From positions 3,012,950 through 3,076,949 of the forward strand of contig NZ_BAAAUN010000001.1 in NCBI RefSeq assembly GCF_039533965.1: a stretch of 64,000 bases of DNA, in the 5' to 3' direction. Numbering within the stretch: position 1 is the first letter of the stretch; each line of letters begins with the position of its first letter. Shown here piece by piece: positions 40,320 through 48,414 of this stretch. The DNA comes from Microbacterium luteolum (lineage in GTDB: Bacteria > Actinomycetota > Actinomycetes > Actinomycetales > Microbacteriaceae). The position numbers and the translations under genes were made by a program. The notes below the pieces were generated by a model, which had not been told where the DNA came from, made no database searches, and saw nothing but the letters and a program-made list of their open reading frames with translations.

Positions 40320-41947
40320 GCATCACCGAGCCCGTGCTGAGCATCAAGGGCCTGGCGGTCGCCTTCCGGACCGGCTCCGAGCTGGTCACCGCGATCAGCG
40401 ACGTCAACATCGACGTCGCCGCGGGAGAGACGGTCGCCGTGGTCGGCGAGTCCGGATCCGGGAAGTCCACGACGGCTGCGGCCGTCAACCGGCTCCTCCC
40501 GGACAACGGAGTGATCACCGCCGGCAGCATCCGCTTCGACGGGCGCGAGCTCACCGAGCTCGGCGAGAACGCGATGATCTCGCTGCGCGGCGCGGGGATC
40601 GGCCTCGTCCCGCAGGACCCGATGTCCAACCTCGACCCGCTCATGCGGGTCGGCGACCAGATCGGCGAGGCGCTCGAGGTGCACGGCCGCACGTCGGGCG
40701 ACGCCACGACGGCCCGGGTCGTCGAGCTGCTCGAGATGGTGGGGATCGCGGATGCCGCGAACCGCGCGCGCCAGTACCCGCACGAGTTCTCCGGCGGCAT
40801 GCGCCAGCGGGTGCTGATCGCCATGGGGCTCGCCTGCACGCCGCGGCTGCTCATCGCCGACGAGCCGACCTCCGCTCTCGACGTCACCGTGCAGCGCCGC
40901 ATCCTCGACCAGCTCGACGAGCTGACCGACGAGCTCGGCACCGCGGTGTTCCTCATCACGCACGACCTGGCGCTCGCCGCCGAGCGCGCCGACCGCATCG
41001 TCGTGATGTTCCGCGGCAAGATCGTCGAAGAGGGCACCTCGGCCGAGGTGCTCGGAAACCCGCAGCACGAGTACACCCGGCAGCTGCTCGCGGCCGCGCC
41101 CAGCCTCGCGTCCCGTCGTGACCCGTTGCCGCAGCGCGAGTCCGTCGCGTCGGAGACGCCGTTCGTCGAGGTACGGGACCTCCGTAAAGAGTTCGCGCTG
41201 CGCTCGCCGAAGCCGGGCGAGGCGCAGAGCTTCACCGCCGTCGACGGCGTGAGCTTCTCGATCCGTCGCGGCACGACCGTGTCGATCGTGGGGGAGTCGG
41301 GCTCGGGCAAGTCGACGACCGCCAACATGGTGCTGGGTCTCGAGGACGTCACATCGGGATCCATCCTGTTCGACGGCCTCGATCTGACCGGACTCCGCCG
41401 CAAGGAGCTCTTCGCGTTGCGCCGGAGGGTCCAGCCGGTGTTCCAGAACCCCTACGCCTCGCTCGACCCGCGCTACACGGTCGAGCAGTCGATCGCGGAG
41501 CCCTTGCGGGTGCACCGCATCGGCACCGCGACCACCCGGCACGCCCGCGTCCTGGAGCTCCTGGAGCAGGTCGCTCTTCCCGCGGCCATGGCCGAGCGCC
41601 TGCCGCACGAGCTCTCGGGTGGGCAGCGGCAGCGCGTGGCCATCGCCAGGGCGCTCGCCCTCGAGCCGGAGCTCGTGGTCCTCGACGAAGCGGTGTCGGC
41701 CCTCGACGTGCTGGTGCAGGCGCAGATCCTCGACCTGCTCGCCGACCTTCAGCGACGTCTCGGGCTCAGCTACCTGTTCATCAGCCATGACCTCGCGGTC
41801 GTGCGGATGATCTCCGACGAGGTGCACGTCATGCAGCGGGGCGTCGTCGTGGAGAGCGGAACTCCGGAGCGCATCTTCGACGATCCGCAGCATCCGTACA
41901 CGAAGGAGCTGTTGGCGGCGATCCCGGGGGCCTCGCTGGCGTCCTGA
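40316..41947 (+). CDS. Fused double ATP-binding subunit of the oligopeptide-type ABC importer (DppD-DppF)
   Basis: 543 residues with two complete ABC domains. The first Walker A is at 44-51 (GESGSGKS), with signature FSGGMRQRVL and Walker B LLIADEPTSALDVT. The second Walker A is at 325-333, with signature LSGGQRQRVAIARALA and Walker B VVLDEAVSALDVL. Each half has the oligopeptide-family phrases QDPMSNLDP or QNPYASLDPRYTV and a short C-terminal extension. GsiA-like fused ATPases power family-5 importers. It closes the operon, overlapping the hydrolase stop by four bases, and supplies the only ATPase for the permeases at 33.6-35.5 kb. Confidence 0.93.
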   Translation: MSITEPVLSIKGLAVAFRTGSELVTAISDVNIDVAAGETVAVVGESGSGKSTTAAAVNRLLPDNGVITAGSIRFDGRELTELGENAMISLRGAGIGLVPQDPMSNLDPLMRVGDQIGEALEVHGRTSGDATTARVVELLEMVGIADAANRARQYPHEFSGGMRQRVLIAMGLACTPRLLIADEPTSALDVTVQRRILDQLDELTDELGTAVFLITHDLALAAERADRIVVMFRGKIVEEGTSAEVLGNPQHEYTRQLLAAAPSLASRRDPLPQRESVASETPFVEVRDLRKEFALRSPKPGEAQSFTAVDGVSFSIRRGTTVSIVGESGSGKSTTANMVLGLEDVTSGSILFDGLDLTGLRRKELFALRRRVQPVFQNPYASLDPRYTVEQSIAEPLRVHRIGTATTRHARVLELLEQVALPAAMAERLPHELSGGQRQRVAIARALALEPELVVLDEAVSALDVLVQAQILDLLADLQRRLGLSYLFISHDLAVVRMISDEVHVMQRGVVVESGTPERIFDDPQHPYTKELLAAIPGASLAS

Positions 41948-41956
41948 GCGCTGCGG

Positions 41957-42124
41957 TCAGCGCTTCGGGTCGTCTTCGTCCCAGGGGCCTTCCCACCAGT
42001 TGCCGCCGCGGCCGTCGCCCTGGCCGCCGCGTCGGCGGGAGCGTACGAACTGCACGATGATCACCGTCAGCGAGCTGAGCAGGATCAGGAAGACGACGAG
42101 GAACAGCACGTCGCTCTGGTTCAT
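41957..42124 (-). CDS. Small single-helix membrane protein
   Basis: 55 residues, start MNQSDVLFLV. One membrane helix (VLFLVVFLILLSSLTVIIVQ) is followed by a basic turn RSRRRGG and a glycine/tryptophan-rich acidic tail NWWEGPWDEDDPKR. It overlaps the stop of the upstream YdeI-like gene by four bases and must be translated with it. No family recognised; the tail looks suited to protein-protein contact at the membrane surface. Confidence 0.7.
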   Translation of the reverse strand: MNQSDVLFLVVFLILLSSLTVIIVQFVRSRRRGGQGDGRGGNWWEGPWDEDDPKR

Positions 42125-42702
42125 GGGCGTTTCCCCTCCGCGGCATCCGCCACGATCTTCGCGATGCGCGCCGACCGCGTATCGGGTCGCTTCGCCATCG
42201 CGATGTGCGTGAGTCCGAACTTCTTGACCGACTTCGGGAACGCGTCCCAGTTCTCCCGCGCCGCGGGCACGGCGTCGAGCGCTGCGGCGAACTCGTCGGG
42301 CTCGATCCCGGCCTCCGGTCCGTCGAGCACCGTCCAGGACCCGTTGGCCTTCGCGACCTCCAGCACCCGGATGCCGGCCGGCGCGAGCAGCCCTTCCGCC
42401 TCGAGCAGGGCGATGCGCGCCTTGTTCGTCGCGGCCCATCCGCTGCCGGGGCGGCGCGGCGAGAACCATTGCCCGTTGGCGCGGTCGTCGCTTCCCTCGT
42501 CGAAGACGCGCACCGGGCCGTCGATCCATCCGAAGCAGAGCGCCTGCCGCACGGCGTCCTCGTAGCCGACGCCGCCGGCGTCCGTGCCGCGCACGCTCAG
42601 GAGCCAGACGCCGGCCGCGCGTTCGTGGTTCTCCTCGAGCCAGGCGCGCCATGCCGCGGCATCCGCCGCGCGGATCCGCTCGCCCTCGTCAAGCGCGCCC
42701 AC
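42121..42702 (-). CDS. YdeI/OmpD-associated-family protein
   Basis: 193-residue soluble protein of the YdeI/OmpD-associated family, sometimes called bacteriocin-protection or DUF1905-linked proteins; biochemical role unclear. Typical features: AWRAWLEENHERAAGVWLLS near the N-terminus, YEDAVRQALCFGWIDGPVRV, FSPRRPGSGWAATNKARIAL, and the C-terminal WDAFPKSVKKFGLTHIAMAK with RSARIAKIVADAAEGKRP. It lies directly downstream of the NagD-type phosphatase gene on the same strand and is coupled to the small membrane protein by a four-base overlap. Confidence 0.82.
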   Translation of the reverse strand: MGALDEGERIRAADAAAWRAWLEENHERAAGVWLLSVRGTDAGGVGYEDAVRQALCFGWIDGPVRVFDEGSDDRANGQWFSPRRPGSGWAATNKARIALLEAEGLLAPAGIRVLEVAKANGSWTVLDGPEAGIEPDEFAAALDAVPAARENWDAFPKSVKKFGLTHIAMAKRPDTRSARIAKIVADAAEGKRP

Positions 42703-42705
42703 GCG

Positions 42706-43518
42706 TCACTTCTTCGTCTTGACCGTCGTGATCGTGTCGGTGATCCGCGGCAGCAGGTCGGCGACCGACTGCACGATCTCGTCGGGCCGGAACGGGTACT
42801 TCTCGATCTCGGCCTGGTCGCTGATGCCGGTGAGCACGAGCACGGTGTGCAGGCCCGCCTCGATGCCGGCGACCACGTCGGTGTCCATGCGGTCGCCGAT
42901 CATGCCGGTGCGCTTCGAGTGCGCGCCGATCTTGTTCAGCGCGGAGCGGAACATCATCGGGTTCGGCTTGCCGACGACGTACGGCTCCTTGCCCGTGGCC
43001 TTCGTGATGAGGGCGGCGATCGCCCCCGTCGCCGGCAGCGGGCCGTCGGCGCTCGGTCCGGTCGCGTCGGGGTTCGTGACGATGAAGCGCGCGCCGCCGA
43101 TGATGAGGCGGATGGCCTTCGTGATGGCCTCGAACGAGTAGTTGCGCGTCTCGCCGACGACGACGAAGTCGGGGTTCGTCTCGGTCATGATGAAGCCGGC
43201 GTCGTGCAGGGCGGTGAGGATGCCGGCCTCGCCGATCACGAACGCCGAGCCGCCGGGGAGCTGCTGCTGCAGGAACGATGCGGTGGCGAGGGCCGAGGTC
43301 CAGATCCGCTCCTCCGGCACGTGCAGTCCGCTCGTGCGGAGGCGTGCCGACAGGTCGCGGGCGGTGAAGATCGAGTTGTTGGTGAGCACCAGGTACGGGA
43401 TGCCGGCGGTCTCCCAGCCGGCGAGCAGCTCGGATGCTCCGGGGATGGCGTCGTTCTCATGGACGAGCACGCCGTCCATGTCGGTGAGCCAGCATTCGAT
43501 GTCGTCTCGTTGGGCCAT
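42706..43518 (-). CDS. HAD-IIA phosphatase, NagD-like
   Basis: 270-residue phosphohydrolase. Motif I is CWLTDMDGVLVHEN (Asp-x-Asp), motif II Thr-Asn in LVLTNNSIFT, then a C2 cap, Lys in YVVGKPNPMM and motif IV MIGDRMDTDVVAG. NagD relatives dephosphorylate UMP, p-nitrophenyl phosphate or other small phosphates; the natural substrate is unknown. I start at MAQRDDIECW because TAGGCT lies six bases upstream. This -10 overlaps the TetR gene's stop codon. Confidence 0.9.
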   Translation of the reverse strand: MAQRDDIECWLTDMDGVLVHENDAIPGASELLAGWETAGIPYLVLTNNSIFTARDLSARLRTSGLHVPEERIWTSALATASFLQQQLPGGSAFVIGEAGILTALHDAGFIMTETNPDFVVVGETRNYSFEAITKAIRLIIGGARFIVTNPDATGPSADGPLPATGAIAALITKATGKEPYVVGKPNPMMFRSALNKIGAHSKRTGMIGDRMDTDVVAGIEAGLHTVLVLTGISDQAEIEKYPFRPDEIVQSVADLLPRITDTITTVKTKK

Positions 43519-43524
43519 GTGCAC

Positions 43525-43530
43525 AGCCTA
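43525..43530 (-). promoter_or_regulatory. -10 box of leaderless NagD-like gene
   Basis: TAGGCT on the minus strand, six bases before the ATG at 43518; its TAG is also the stop of the upstream TetR gene. Confidence 0.55.
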
Positions 43531-44214
43531 GAGGGACGGGGTGACCGCCGGAGGTCTGATGTCCGCGGGCGGGACGGCCCAGGCGGCGAGGCCGGTGATG
43601 AGGGCACGCAAGCCGATGCGGAAGGTCGCCGCGGCGGGGTCGTCGCCGGCCGCCGCGCGGAGGCGCTCGGACTCGGCGTAGCGGGGGAACTCGTCGGCCA
43701 GTGCACCGGGAGACATGTTGTCCCCGGGGGCGAGCGCGTCGAGGGCGGAGCCGATGATGAAGGACTCGAGGGCGACGATCGTGTCGAGGGTCCGCGCCGA
43801 AGGCCAGCCGGCCGCGAGCAGTCGATCGGTGACCGCCTCGTACTGCACGAAGGACTCCCGATCCGCGTCGATGGGGAGGGTGGCCAGGAGCACGATCGCC
43901 CCCGGTGCGGTGAGCAGGGCCTTGCGATAGCTGACGCCCCATCCGAACAGCGCCTCCACGGCATCGGCATCCTGCAGCGGCGCGAGATCGGTGAGCCGGC
44001 CGATGCGCGCCCGCATCCCGCGGATCACCGCATCGCGGTTCGCGTAGTGGTGGTACAGAGCCGAGGTCCGCACGCCGAGCGCTGCGGCGAGCGCGGTCAT
44101 GGTGAACTGCGCGGGTCCGCGCGATCCCGCCACGCGGAACGCCGCCTTGAGGATCTTCTCCTCGGTCAGGACGGTGGCGCTCGGGCGACCGGCGCTGCGC
44201 TGCTGCTTTGTCAT
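43528..44214 (-). CDS. TetR-family transcriptional regulator
   Basis: 228-residue repressor. The N-terminal helix-turn-helix spans about residues 18-62 (EEKILKAAFRVAGSRGPAQF, TMTALAAALGVRTSALYHHY, ANRDAVIRG), followed by an all-helical ligand domain with the TetR_C-like end FRIGLRALITGLAAWAVPP. The open frame begins 11 residues earlier, but MTKQQRSAGRP is the conserved kind of start. Divergent from the amidohydrolase-antiporter pair with 64 bases between, including a palindrome, so it likely represses that pair and itself. Confidence 0.88.
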   Translation of the reverse strand: MTKQQRSAGRPSATVLTEEKILKAAFRVAGSRGPAQFTMTALAAALGVRTSALYHHYANRDAVIRGMRARIGRLTDLAPLQDADAVEALFGWGVSYRKALLTAPGAIVLLATLPIDADRESFVQYEAVTDRLLAAGWPSARTLDTIVALESFIIGSALDALAPGDNMSPGALADEFPRYAESERLRAAAGDDPAAATFRIGLRALITGLAAWAVPPADIRPPAVTPSL

Positions 44215-44235
44215 GGACCCGTTCTCTGTTACTTT

Positions 44236-44252
44236 ATTGAAACTCATTCAAT
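44236..44252. promoter_or_regulatory. TetR operator candidate
   Basis: ATTGAA-ACTCA-TTCAAT, perfect six-base arms with a five-base centre in the AT-rich gap between the TetR gene and the amidohydrolase gene. Confidence 0.5.
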
Positions 44253-44278
44253 TAAACCCTCTGCCGGGAGCCCCCGCC

Positions 44279-45895
44279 ATGACCATTGTCGCCGCTGACG
44301 TGATCATCACAGGAGCGCGGATCGTCACCATGGATCCGCGTCGCCCGCTCGCCTCCGCGCTCGCGGTGCGGGACGGACGCATCCTCGCCGTGGGCGACGA
44401 TGCGACAGTCGCCGAGTTCCGCGGTGCGGGCACCGAGGTGCGAGACCACCGTGGGAAGACGCTGACGCCCGGGCTCATCGACGCGCATCTGCATCCGATC
44501 CAGGGGCTCGAGCTCGCGGTCGGAGCCGATCTCGGCGGGATCACCGAGGCGCGCGCCCTCCTCGCCGCCCTCCGCGCCGAGGCGGACCGCGCGCTGGCCG
44601 AGGACGCGGACCCGTGGGTGCGCGGCTGGAATCTCGACTACGACGTGTTCCACGCGCTGCCCTGCACGGCGGCCGCGATCGACGACGCGGTGCGCGGCCT
44701 ACCCGCGCTGCTGGTGATGTACGACGGACACACCGCCCTCGCGAGCTCCGCCGGTCTCATCCGCGGGGGGATCACCGGCGCGTGCGACTTCGCCGACACC
44801 TCGGTCATCGTCGTCGACGCCCACGGCGCGCCCACGGGCGAGCTCCGCGAGATGTCGGCCTACGAGCCCGTCCGCCTCGCCGCCCCCGCGCTCAGCCGCG
44901 AGCAGACCCTCGACGCGACGCATCAGCTGCTGCGCGGCCTCGGCTCGTCGGGCCTCACCGGCGGATGCATCATGGACGGATCCTTCGGCACCCTCGACCT
45001 GCTGCGCGAGCTCGACGAGAGCGGGCGCCTCCCCATCCGCATCGTGTCGGCCGTCGACCACGAGCCGTCGTTCGATGCCGAGCGGATGGCGGCGAACCTC
45101 GCCGTGCGCGACCTCGGCGGCGCGCACTGGCGCGGTGGACTCGTGAAGCTCTACGCCGACGGTGTCGTCGAGACCGGAACCGCCTGGCTCTACGAGCCGG
45201 ACACCGCGGGAGCAGGCCTCGAGCCGTTCTGGAAGGACCACGCGGCCTACGCCCGCACCGTCGACGCGTACGCCAGGGCCGGATTCCAGGTGGCGACGCA
45301 CGCGATCGGCGACCGCGCCATCGGCAGCGCCGTCGACGCGTATCTTCAGGCCGGGCCGAGAGCAGCGAACGGGGCGCCGCACCGCATCGAGCACCTCGAG
45401 ACCACGGCCGATCGCGACTTGGCGCGCATCGCCGCCGCCGGTATCACCGCCTCGATGCAGCCCCTGCACCTGCAGTGGCGCAAGGCCGACGCGGGGGACG
45501 ACTGGGCGCACCGCCTGGGCCCCGAGCGCACGGCACGCGCGTGGCGGGTGCGCGACTTCTGGGACGCCGGCGCCGCGGTCGCCCTCGGCTCGGACTGGCC
45601 GATCGCGCAGAACGACGCGAGGATCGGCCTCGCCTGGGCGATGCTGCGTCGACGGCCCGGCGCTCCCGACGCTCCGGTGTTCGAACCGGAGCAGCGCCTC
45701 ACCGCCTACCAGGCGCTGCACGGCTACACCGTCGGTGCGGCGCGCGCACAGGGCGACGTCGATCTCGGTCGGCTCGCCCCCGGGTACCGCGCCGACTATG
45801 CGGTGTGGGATGCCGATCCGCTCCAGGTCTCCGCCGACGAATTCGTCGACGTTCCCGTATCCGAGACCGCCGTCGGCGGCCTCGTCGTCTCCTGA
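44279..45895 (+). CDS. YtcJ-like metal-dependent amidohydrolase
   Basis: 538-residue enzyme of the amidohydrolase_3/YtcJ group. N-terminal beta-sandwich ITGARIVTMDPRRPLASALA is followed by the metal-binding LTPGLIDAHLHPIQ (HxH), a carboxylated-Lys candidate in RGGLVKLYADGVVETGTAW, and downstream His residues in VATHAIGDRAI and HRIEHLE. The catalytic Asp is in ALGSDWPIAQND. These enzymes hydrolyse amide, formamide or ester bonds of small molecules; the substrate is unknown. It is followed 16 bases later by an NhaC antiporter gene under the divergent TetR regulator, suggesting uptake and hydrolysis of one compound. Confidence 0.87.
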   Translation: MTIVAADVIITGARIVTMDPRRPLASALAVRDGRILAVGDDATVAEFRGAGTEVRDHRGKTLTPGLIDAHLHPIQGLELAVGADLGGITEARALLAALRAEADRALAEDADPWVRGWNLDYDVFHALPCTAAAIDDAVRGLPALLVMYDGHTALASSAGLIRGGITGACDFADTSVIVVDAHGAPTGELREMSAYEPVRLAAPALSREQTLDATHQLLRGLGSSGLTGGCIMDGSFGTLDLLRELDESGRLPIRIVSAVDHEPSFDAERMAANLAVRDLGGAHWRGGLVKLYADGVVETGTAWLYEPDTAGAGLEPFWKDHAAYARTVDAYARAGFQVATHAIGDRAIGSAVDAYLQAGPRAANGAPHRIEHLETTADRDLARIAAAGITASMQPLHLQWRKADAGDDWAHRLGPERTARAWRVRDFWDAGAAVALGSDWPIAQNDARIGLAWAMLRRRPGAPDAPVFEPEQRLTAYQALHGYTVGAARAQGDVDLGRLAPGYRADYAVWDADPLQVSADEFVDVPVSETAVGGLVVS

Positions 45896-45911
45896 TCACA
45901 ACGAGGTGAAC

Positions 45912-47375
45912 ATGTTCGCTGAGGCGACAACACTCCCCGCCGTCGGCGGCTTCGTGCTCCTTCCCATCCTGGTCATCCTGCTCGTCGCCGTGCTGACACG
46001 CAGGACGCTCTTCGCGCTGTTCTGCGGCACCCTCGTCGGTGCGCTGCTGCTGACCGGCTGGGGCGCCTTCGACACCTGGGTCGAGTACTTCGGCAAGTCG
46101 CTCGCGAACGAGACGGCCCAGTGGCTCCTGCTGATCGTGGTGCTGTTCGGCATCCTGATCACACTGTTCGAGCGCTCCGGGATCGTCTCGGACTTCGCCC
46201 GCTGGACCGAGCGGTTCGTGAACTCGCGGCGCAAGTCGACCCTGCTGACGTTCTTCCTCTCCGTGGTCCTCTTCGTCGACGACTACCTGAACGTCCTCAC
46301 TGTCGGCACATCGCTGAAGTCCCTCACCGACCGCTACGCCGTGCCCCGCACGCAGCTCGGCTCGATCATGAAGATGACGGCGGCGCCGATCGCCGTGATC
46401 GTGCCGTTCTCGACCTGGGCGCTCTTCTTCTCCGGCCTCTTCGAGGCGCAGGGCGTGACCGTCGGGGGATCCGGCTTCGGTGCGTATCTGCAGGCGATCC
46501 CGTACATCTTCTTCGGCTGGATCGCGATCGTGGTGGCTTTTCTGATGAGCGCGGGGTGGCTTCCGCGGATCGGCGCGACCAAGCGCGACGCCGTGCGCGC
46601 CGAGCGCGACGGCGACGTGTTCCCGCTCGGCACGACCGCGGAGGAGCGCGAGGCCGAGGGGGCGGTCCTCCTCCAGGAGATCCGAGCGACGGATGCCGAC
46701 GGCTCGACCGCTCAGCGCGTCGCGGCGGCCCTCGAGACCGAGGTCGAGGTGAAGCGCCCGCAGGCCTGGCCGTTCCTCCTGGCGATGGTCACCCTCGTCG
46801 GGGTCACGATCCTGACCGAGGCGAACGTCGTGAAGGGCACGGCTGCCGCCCTCGTCGTCACGATCGTGATCACTCTCATCCAGCGACGCCTGCGCATCCG
46901 CGAGGTGCTCGAATCAGCGCTCGCCGGCATCGAGAGCATGCTGTTCGTCGCCGTGCTCACGGTGCTCGCCTTCATGGTGCAGGAGATGAACATGTCCCTC
47001 CACCTCGCCGACTGGGTCATCGCGGTCACGGAGCCCGTGCTCACACCGGCGCTGCTTCCCGCGATCGTGTTCGCCGTCTGCGGGATCTACGCGTACGCGA
47101 CCGGCTCGTTCTGGGACCTCGCGGCCGTCATCACCCCGGTCGTGCTGCCACTGGCGATCGCGCTCGGCGCCGACCCGATCCTCGCCGGTGCGGCCGTGTT
47201 CTCCGGTGCCGCACTGGGCAGCACGACCTGCCTCTACGGGGACGGGATCATCCTCGCGTCGCGCTCGATCGGCATCAAGCCGCACAACCTCATGCTCGCG
47301 ATCCTGCCGTACGCGGGCATCGCGGCGGGCCTGTCGTTCGTGATGTACCTCATCGTCGGCGTGATCGGAGCCTGA
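45912..47375 (+). CDS. NhaC-family Na+/H+ antiporter-like transporter
   Basis: 487-residue membrane protein with about 11-12 helices. NhaC marks: VVLFVDDYLNVLTVGTSLKS (FxDDYxN, cation-site acids), KMTAAPIAVIVPFSTWALFF, YATGSFWDLAAVITPVVLPL and SGAALGSTTCLYGDGIILAS. A large cytoplasmic acidic loop (about residues 225-290) separates the halves. Start ATG follows AGGTGA. Besides Na+/H+ exchange, the family includes carboxylate or amine exchangers (e.g. malate-lactate), and the neighbouring amidohydrolase plus TetR control suggests an organic substrate here. Confidence 0.88.
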   Translation: MFAEATTLPAVGGFVLLPILVILLVAVLTRRTLFALFCGTLVGALLLTGWGAFDTWVEYFGKSLANETAQWLLLIVVLFGILITLFERSGIVSDFARWTERFVNSRRKSTLLTFFLSVVLFVDDYLNVLTVGTSLKSLTDRYAVPRTQLGSIMKMTAAPIAVIVPFSTWALFFSGLFEAQGVTVGGSGFGAYLQAIPYIFFGWIAIVVAFLMSAGWLPRIGATKRDAVRAERDGDVFPLGTTAEEREAEGAVLLQEIRATDADGSTAQRVAAALETEVEVKRPQAWPFLLAMVTLVGVTILTEANVVKGTAAALVVTIVITLIQRRLRIREVLESALAGIESMLFVAVLTVLAFMVQEMNMSLHLADWVIAVTEPVLTPALLPAIVFAVCGIYAYATGSFWDLAAVITPVVLPLAIALGADPILAGAAVFSGAALGSTTCLYGDGIILASRSIGIKPHNLMLAILPYAGIAAGLSFVMYLIVGVIGA

Positions 47376-47386
47376 GCGCGGCCGAC

Positions 47387-47404
47387 CCGGCGGCCGACCG
47401 CCGG
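47387..47404. terminator. Hairpin between convergent nhaC-like and DtxR-like genes
   Basis: CCGGCGG-CCGA-CCGCCGG, perfect seven-base stem with a four-base loop, between two convergent stop codons. Confidence 0.6.
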
Positions 47405-47412
47405 ACGTCGTT

Positions 47413-48045
47413 CTAGGCCGAGAGCCAGACCACGTCGTCGCTGCCGTCCGGAAGCACGGTGTCCGTTCCGCCCAGGCGCACGCCGTCGGCGGTCACGGCG
47501 AGGGTGGTCCCGATCTCCACTCCCGCGCCCTCCAGGGCGCGGAGGAGATCCGGATCCCGGTCGTCCACCCGGAGCACGTGGCCCACGTGGCCGGCCGGGG
47601 CATCCGCCAGCAGCACGAAGGGCTCGCGCTCGACCACTCCGGAGGCGTCGGGGATCGCGTCACCGTGCGGGTCGAACCGCGGGCGGCCCAGTCGCTCGTC
47701 GATGCCCTCCAGCAGCCGGTCGCTGATCGTGTGCTCGAGAACCTCGGCCTCGTCGTGCACTTCGTCCCAGCCGTAGTCGAACTCGCGCACGAGCCACGTC
47801 TCGATCAGGCGGTGGCGGCGCACCATCGCGAGGGCCCGCTGCGTCCCGGCATCCGTCAGCCGCACCGCGCCGTAGGGCACGTGCGAGACGAGGCCTGCGG
47901 CCGCGAGCTTCTTCACCATCTCGGTGACCGAGGACGGGGCGATGCCGAGCTTTCCGGCGAGGACCGACGGGGTGATCGGCGCGTCCTGCCATTCGGTGTG
48001 GGCGTAGACGGTCTTCAGGTAGTCGTCTGCTGCGGGGGAAGCCAC
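47413..48045 (-). CDS. DtxR/MntR-family metal-dependent repressor
   Basis: 210-residue regulator. A winged helix spans about residues 4-65 (DDYLKTVYAHTEWQDAPITP, KLGIAPSSVTEMVKKLAAAG). The metal-binding dimerisation domain has RHRLIETWLVREFDYGWDEV and HDEAEVLEHTISDRLLEGID, supplying Glu and His ligands, then DPHGDAIPD. A C-terminal FeoA/SH3-like domain follows (about 145-210). Asp at the MntR-type position (DYGWDEVHDEAE) favours manganese sensing. GTG start with TAGACT seven bases upstream (leaderless). Likely represses mntH at 48.4-49.7 kb, whose promoter has two matching boxes. Confidence 0.9.
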   Translation of the reverse strand: MASPAADDYLKTVYAHTEWQDAPITPSVLAGKLGIAPSSVTEMVKKLAAAGLVSHVPYGAVRLTDAGTQRALAMVRRHRLIETWLVREFDYGWDEVHDEAEVLEHTISDRLLEGIDERLGRPRFDPHGDAIPDASGVVEREPFVLLADAPAGHVGHVLRVDDRDPDLLRALEGAGVEIGTTLAVTADGVRLGGTDTVLPDGSDDVVWLSA

Positions 48046-48052
48046 GGGAGCC

Positions 48053-48058
48053 AGTCTA
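48053..48058 (-). promoter_or_regulatory. -10 box of leaderless DtxR-like gene
   Basis: TAGACT on the minus strand, seven bases before the GTG at 48045. Confidence 0.5.
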
Positions 48059-48078
48059 AATGAGGGTGGGGGCGGCGC

Positions 48079-48378
48079 TCAGTTCGCGACCGCGACCAGC
48101 ACGCCCCAGGCGACCTGCCCCGCGAAGAAGATCACGAGGAATCCGAGGAGGGCCGCCGCCAAGGACAGGCGTCCGTCGTAGTCGGGGATCTCGGCGATGC
48201 CGACCCGACGGGCGCGGAACGACAGCACGAGCGTCGCGATGCCGAGCGCGAGCTGCACCCACGGGCCGCCGACCGGCAGCACCTGCGGGAACGCGATCAG
48301 CAGGCCGCCGATGACACCGGCGGCGAGTCCGCTCCAGCTGAGGAGGCGGACGTTGCGGCGGGCGGTGTCGGCAGACAT
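48079..48378 (-). CDS. Small three-helix membrane protein
   Basis: 99 residues with helices LLSWSGLAAGVIGGLLIAFP, GPWVQLALGIATLVLSFRAR and LSLAAALLGFLVIFFAGQVA. A polar stretch VGIAEIPDYDGR lies between the second and third. TAGGCT is seven bases before the ATG, so the gene is leaderless and separate from the manganese regulator gene just downstream. Resembles the hypothetical small membrane proteins common in actinobacteria; no function can be given. Confidence 0.7.
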   Translation of the reverse strand: MSADTARRNVRLLSWSGLAAGVIGGLLIAFPQVLPVGGPWVQLALGIATLVLSFRARRVGIAEIPDYDGRLSLAAALLGFLVIFFAGQVAWGVLVAVAN

Positions 48379-48385
48379 GACATCG

Positions 48386-48391
48386 AGCCTA
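48386..48391 (-). promoter_or_regulatory. -10 box of leaderless small membrane protein gene
   Basis: TAGGCT on the minus strand, seven bases before the ATG at 48378. Confidence 0.5.
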
Positions 48392-48414
48392 TCCGCGCCG
48401 CGGACCGCGCTTTC

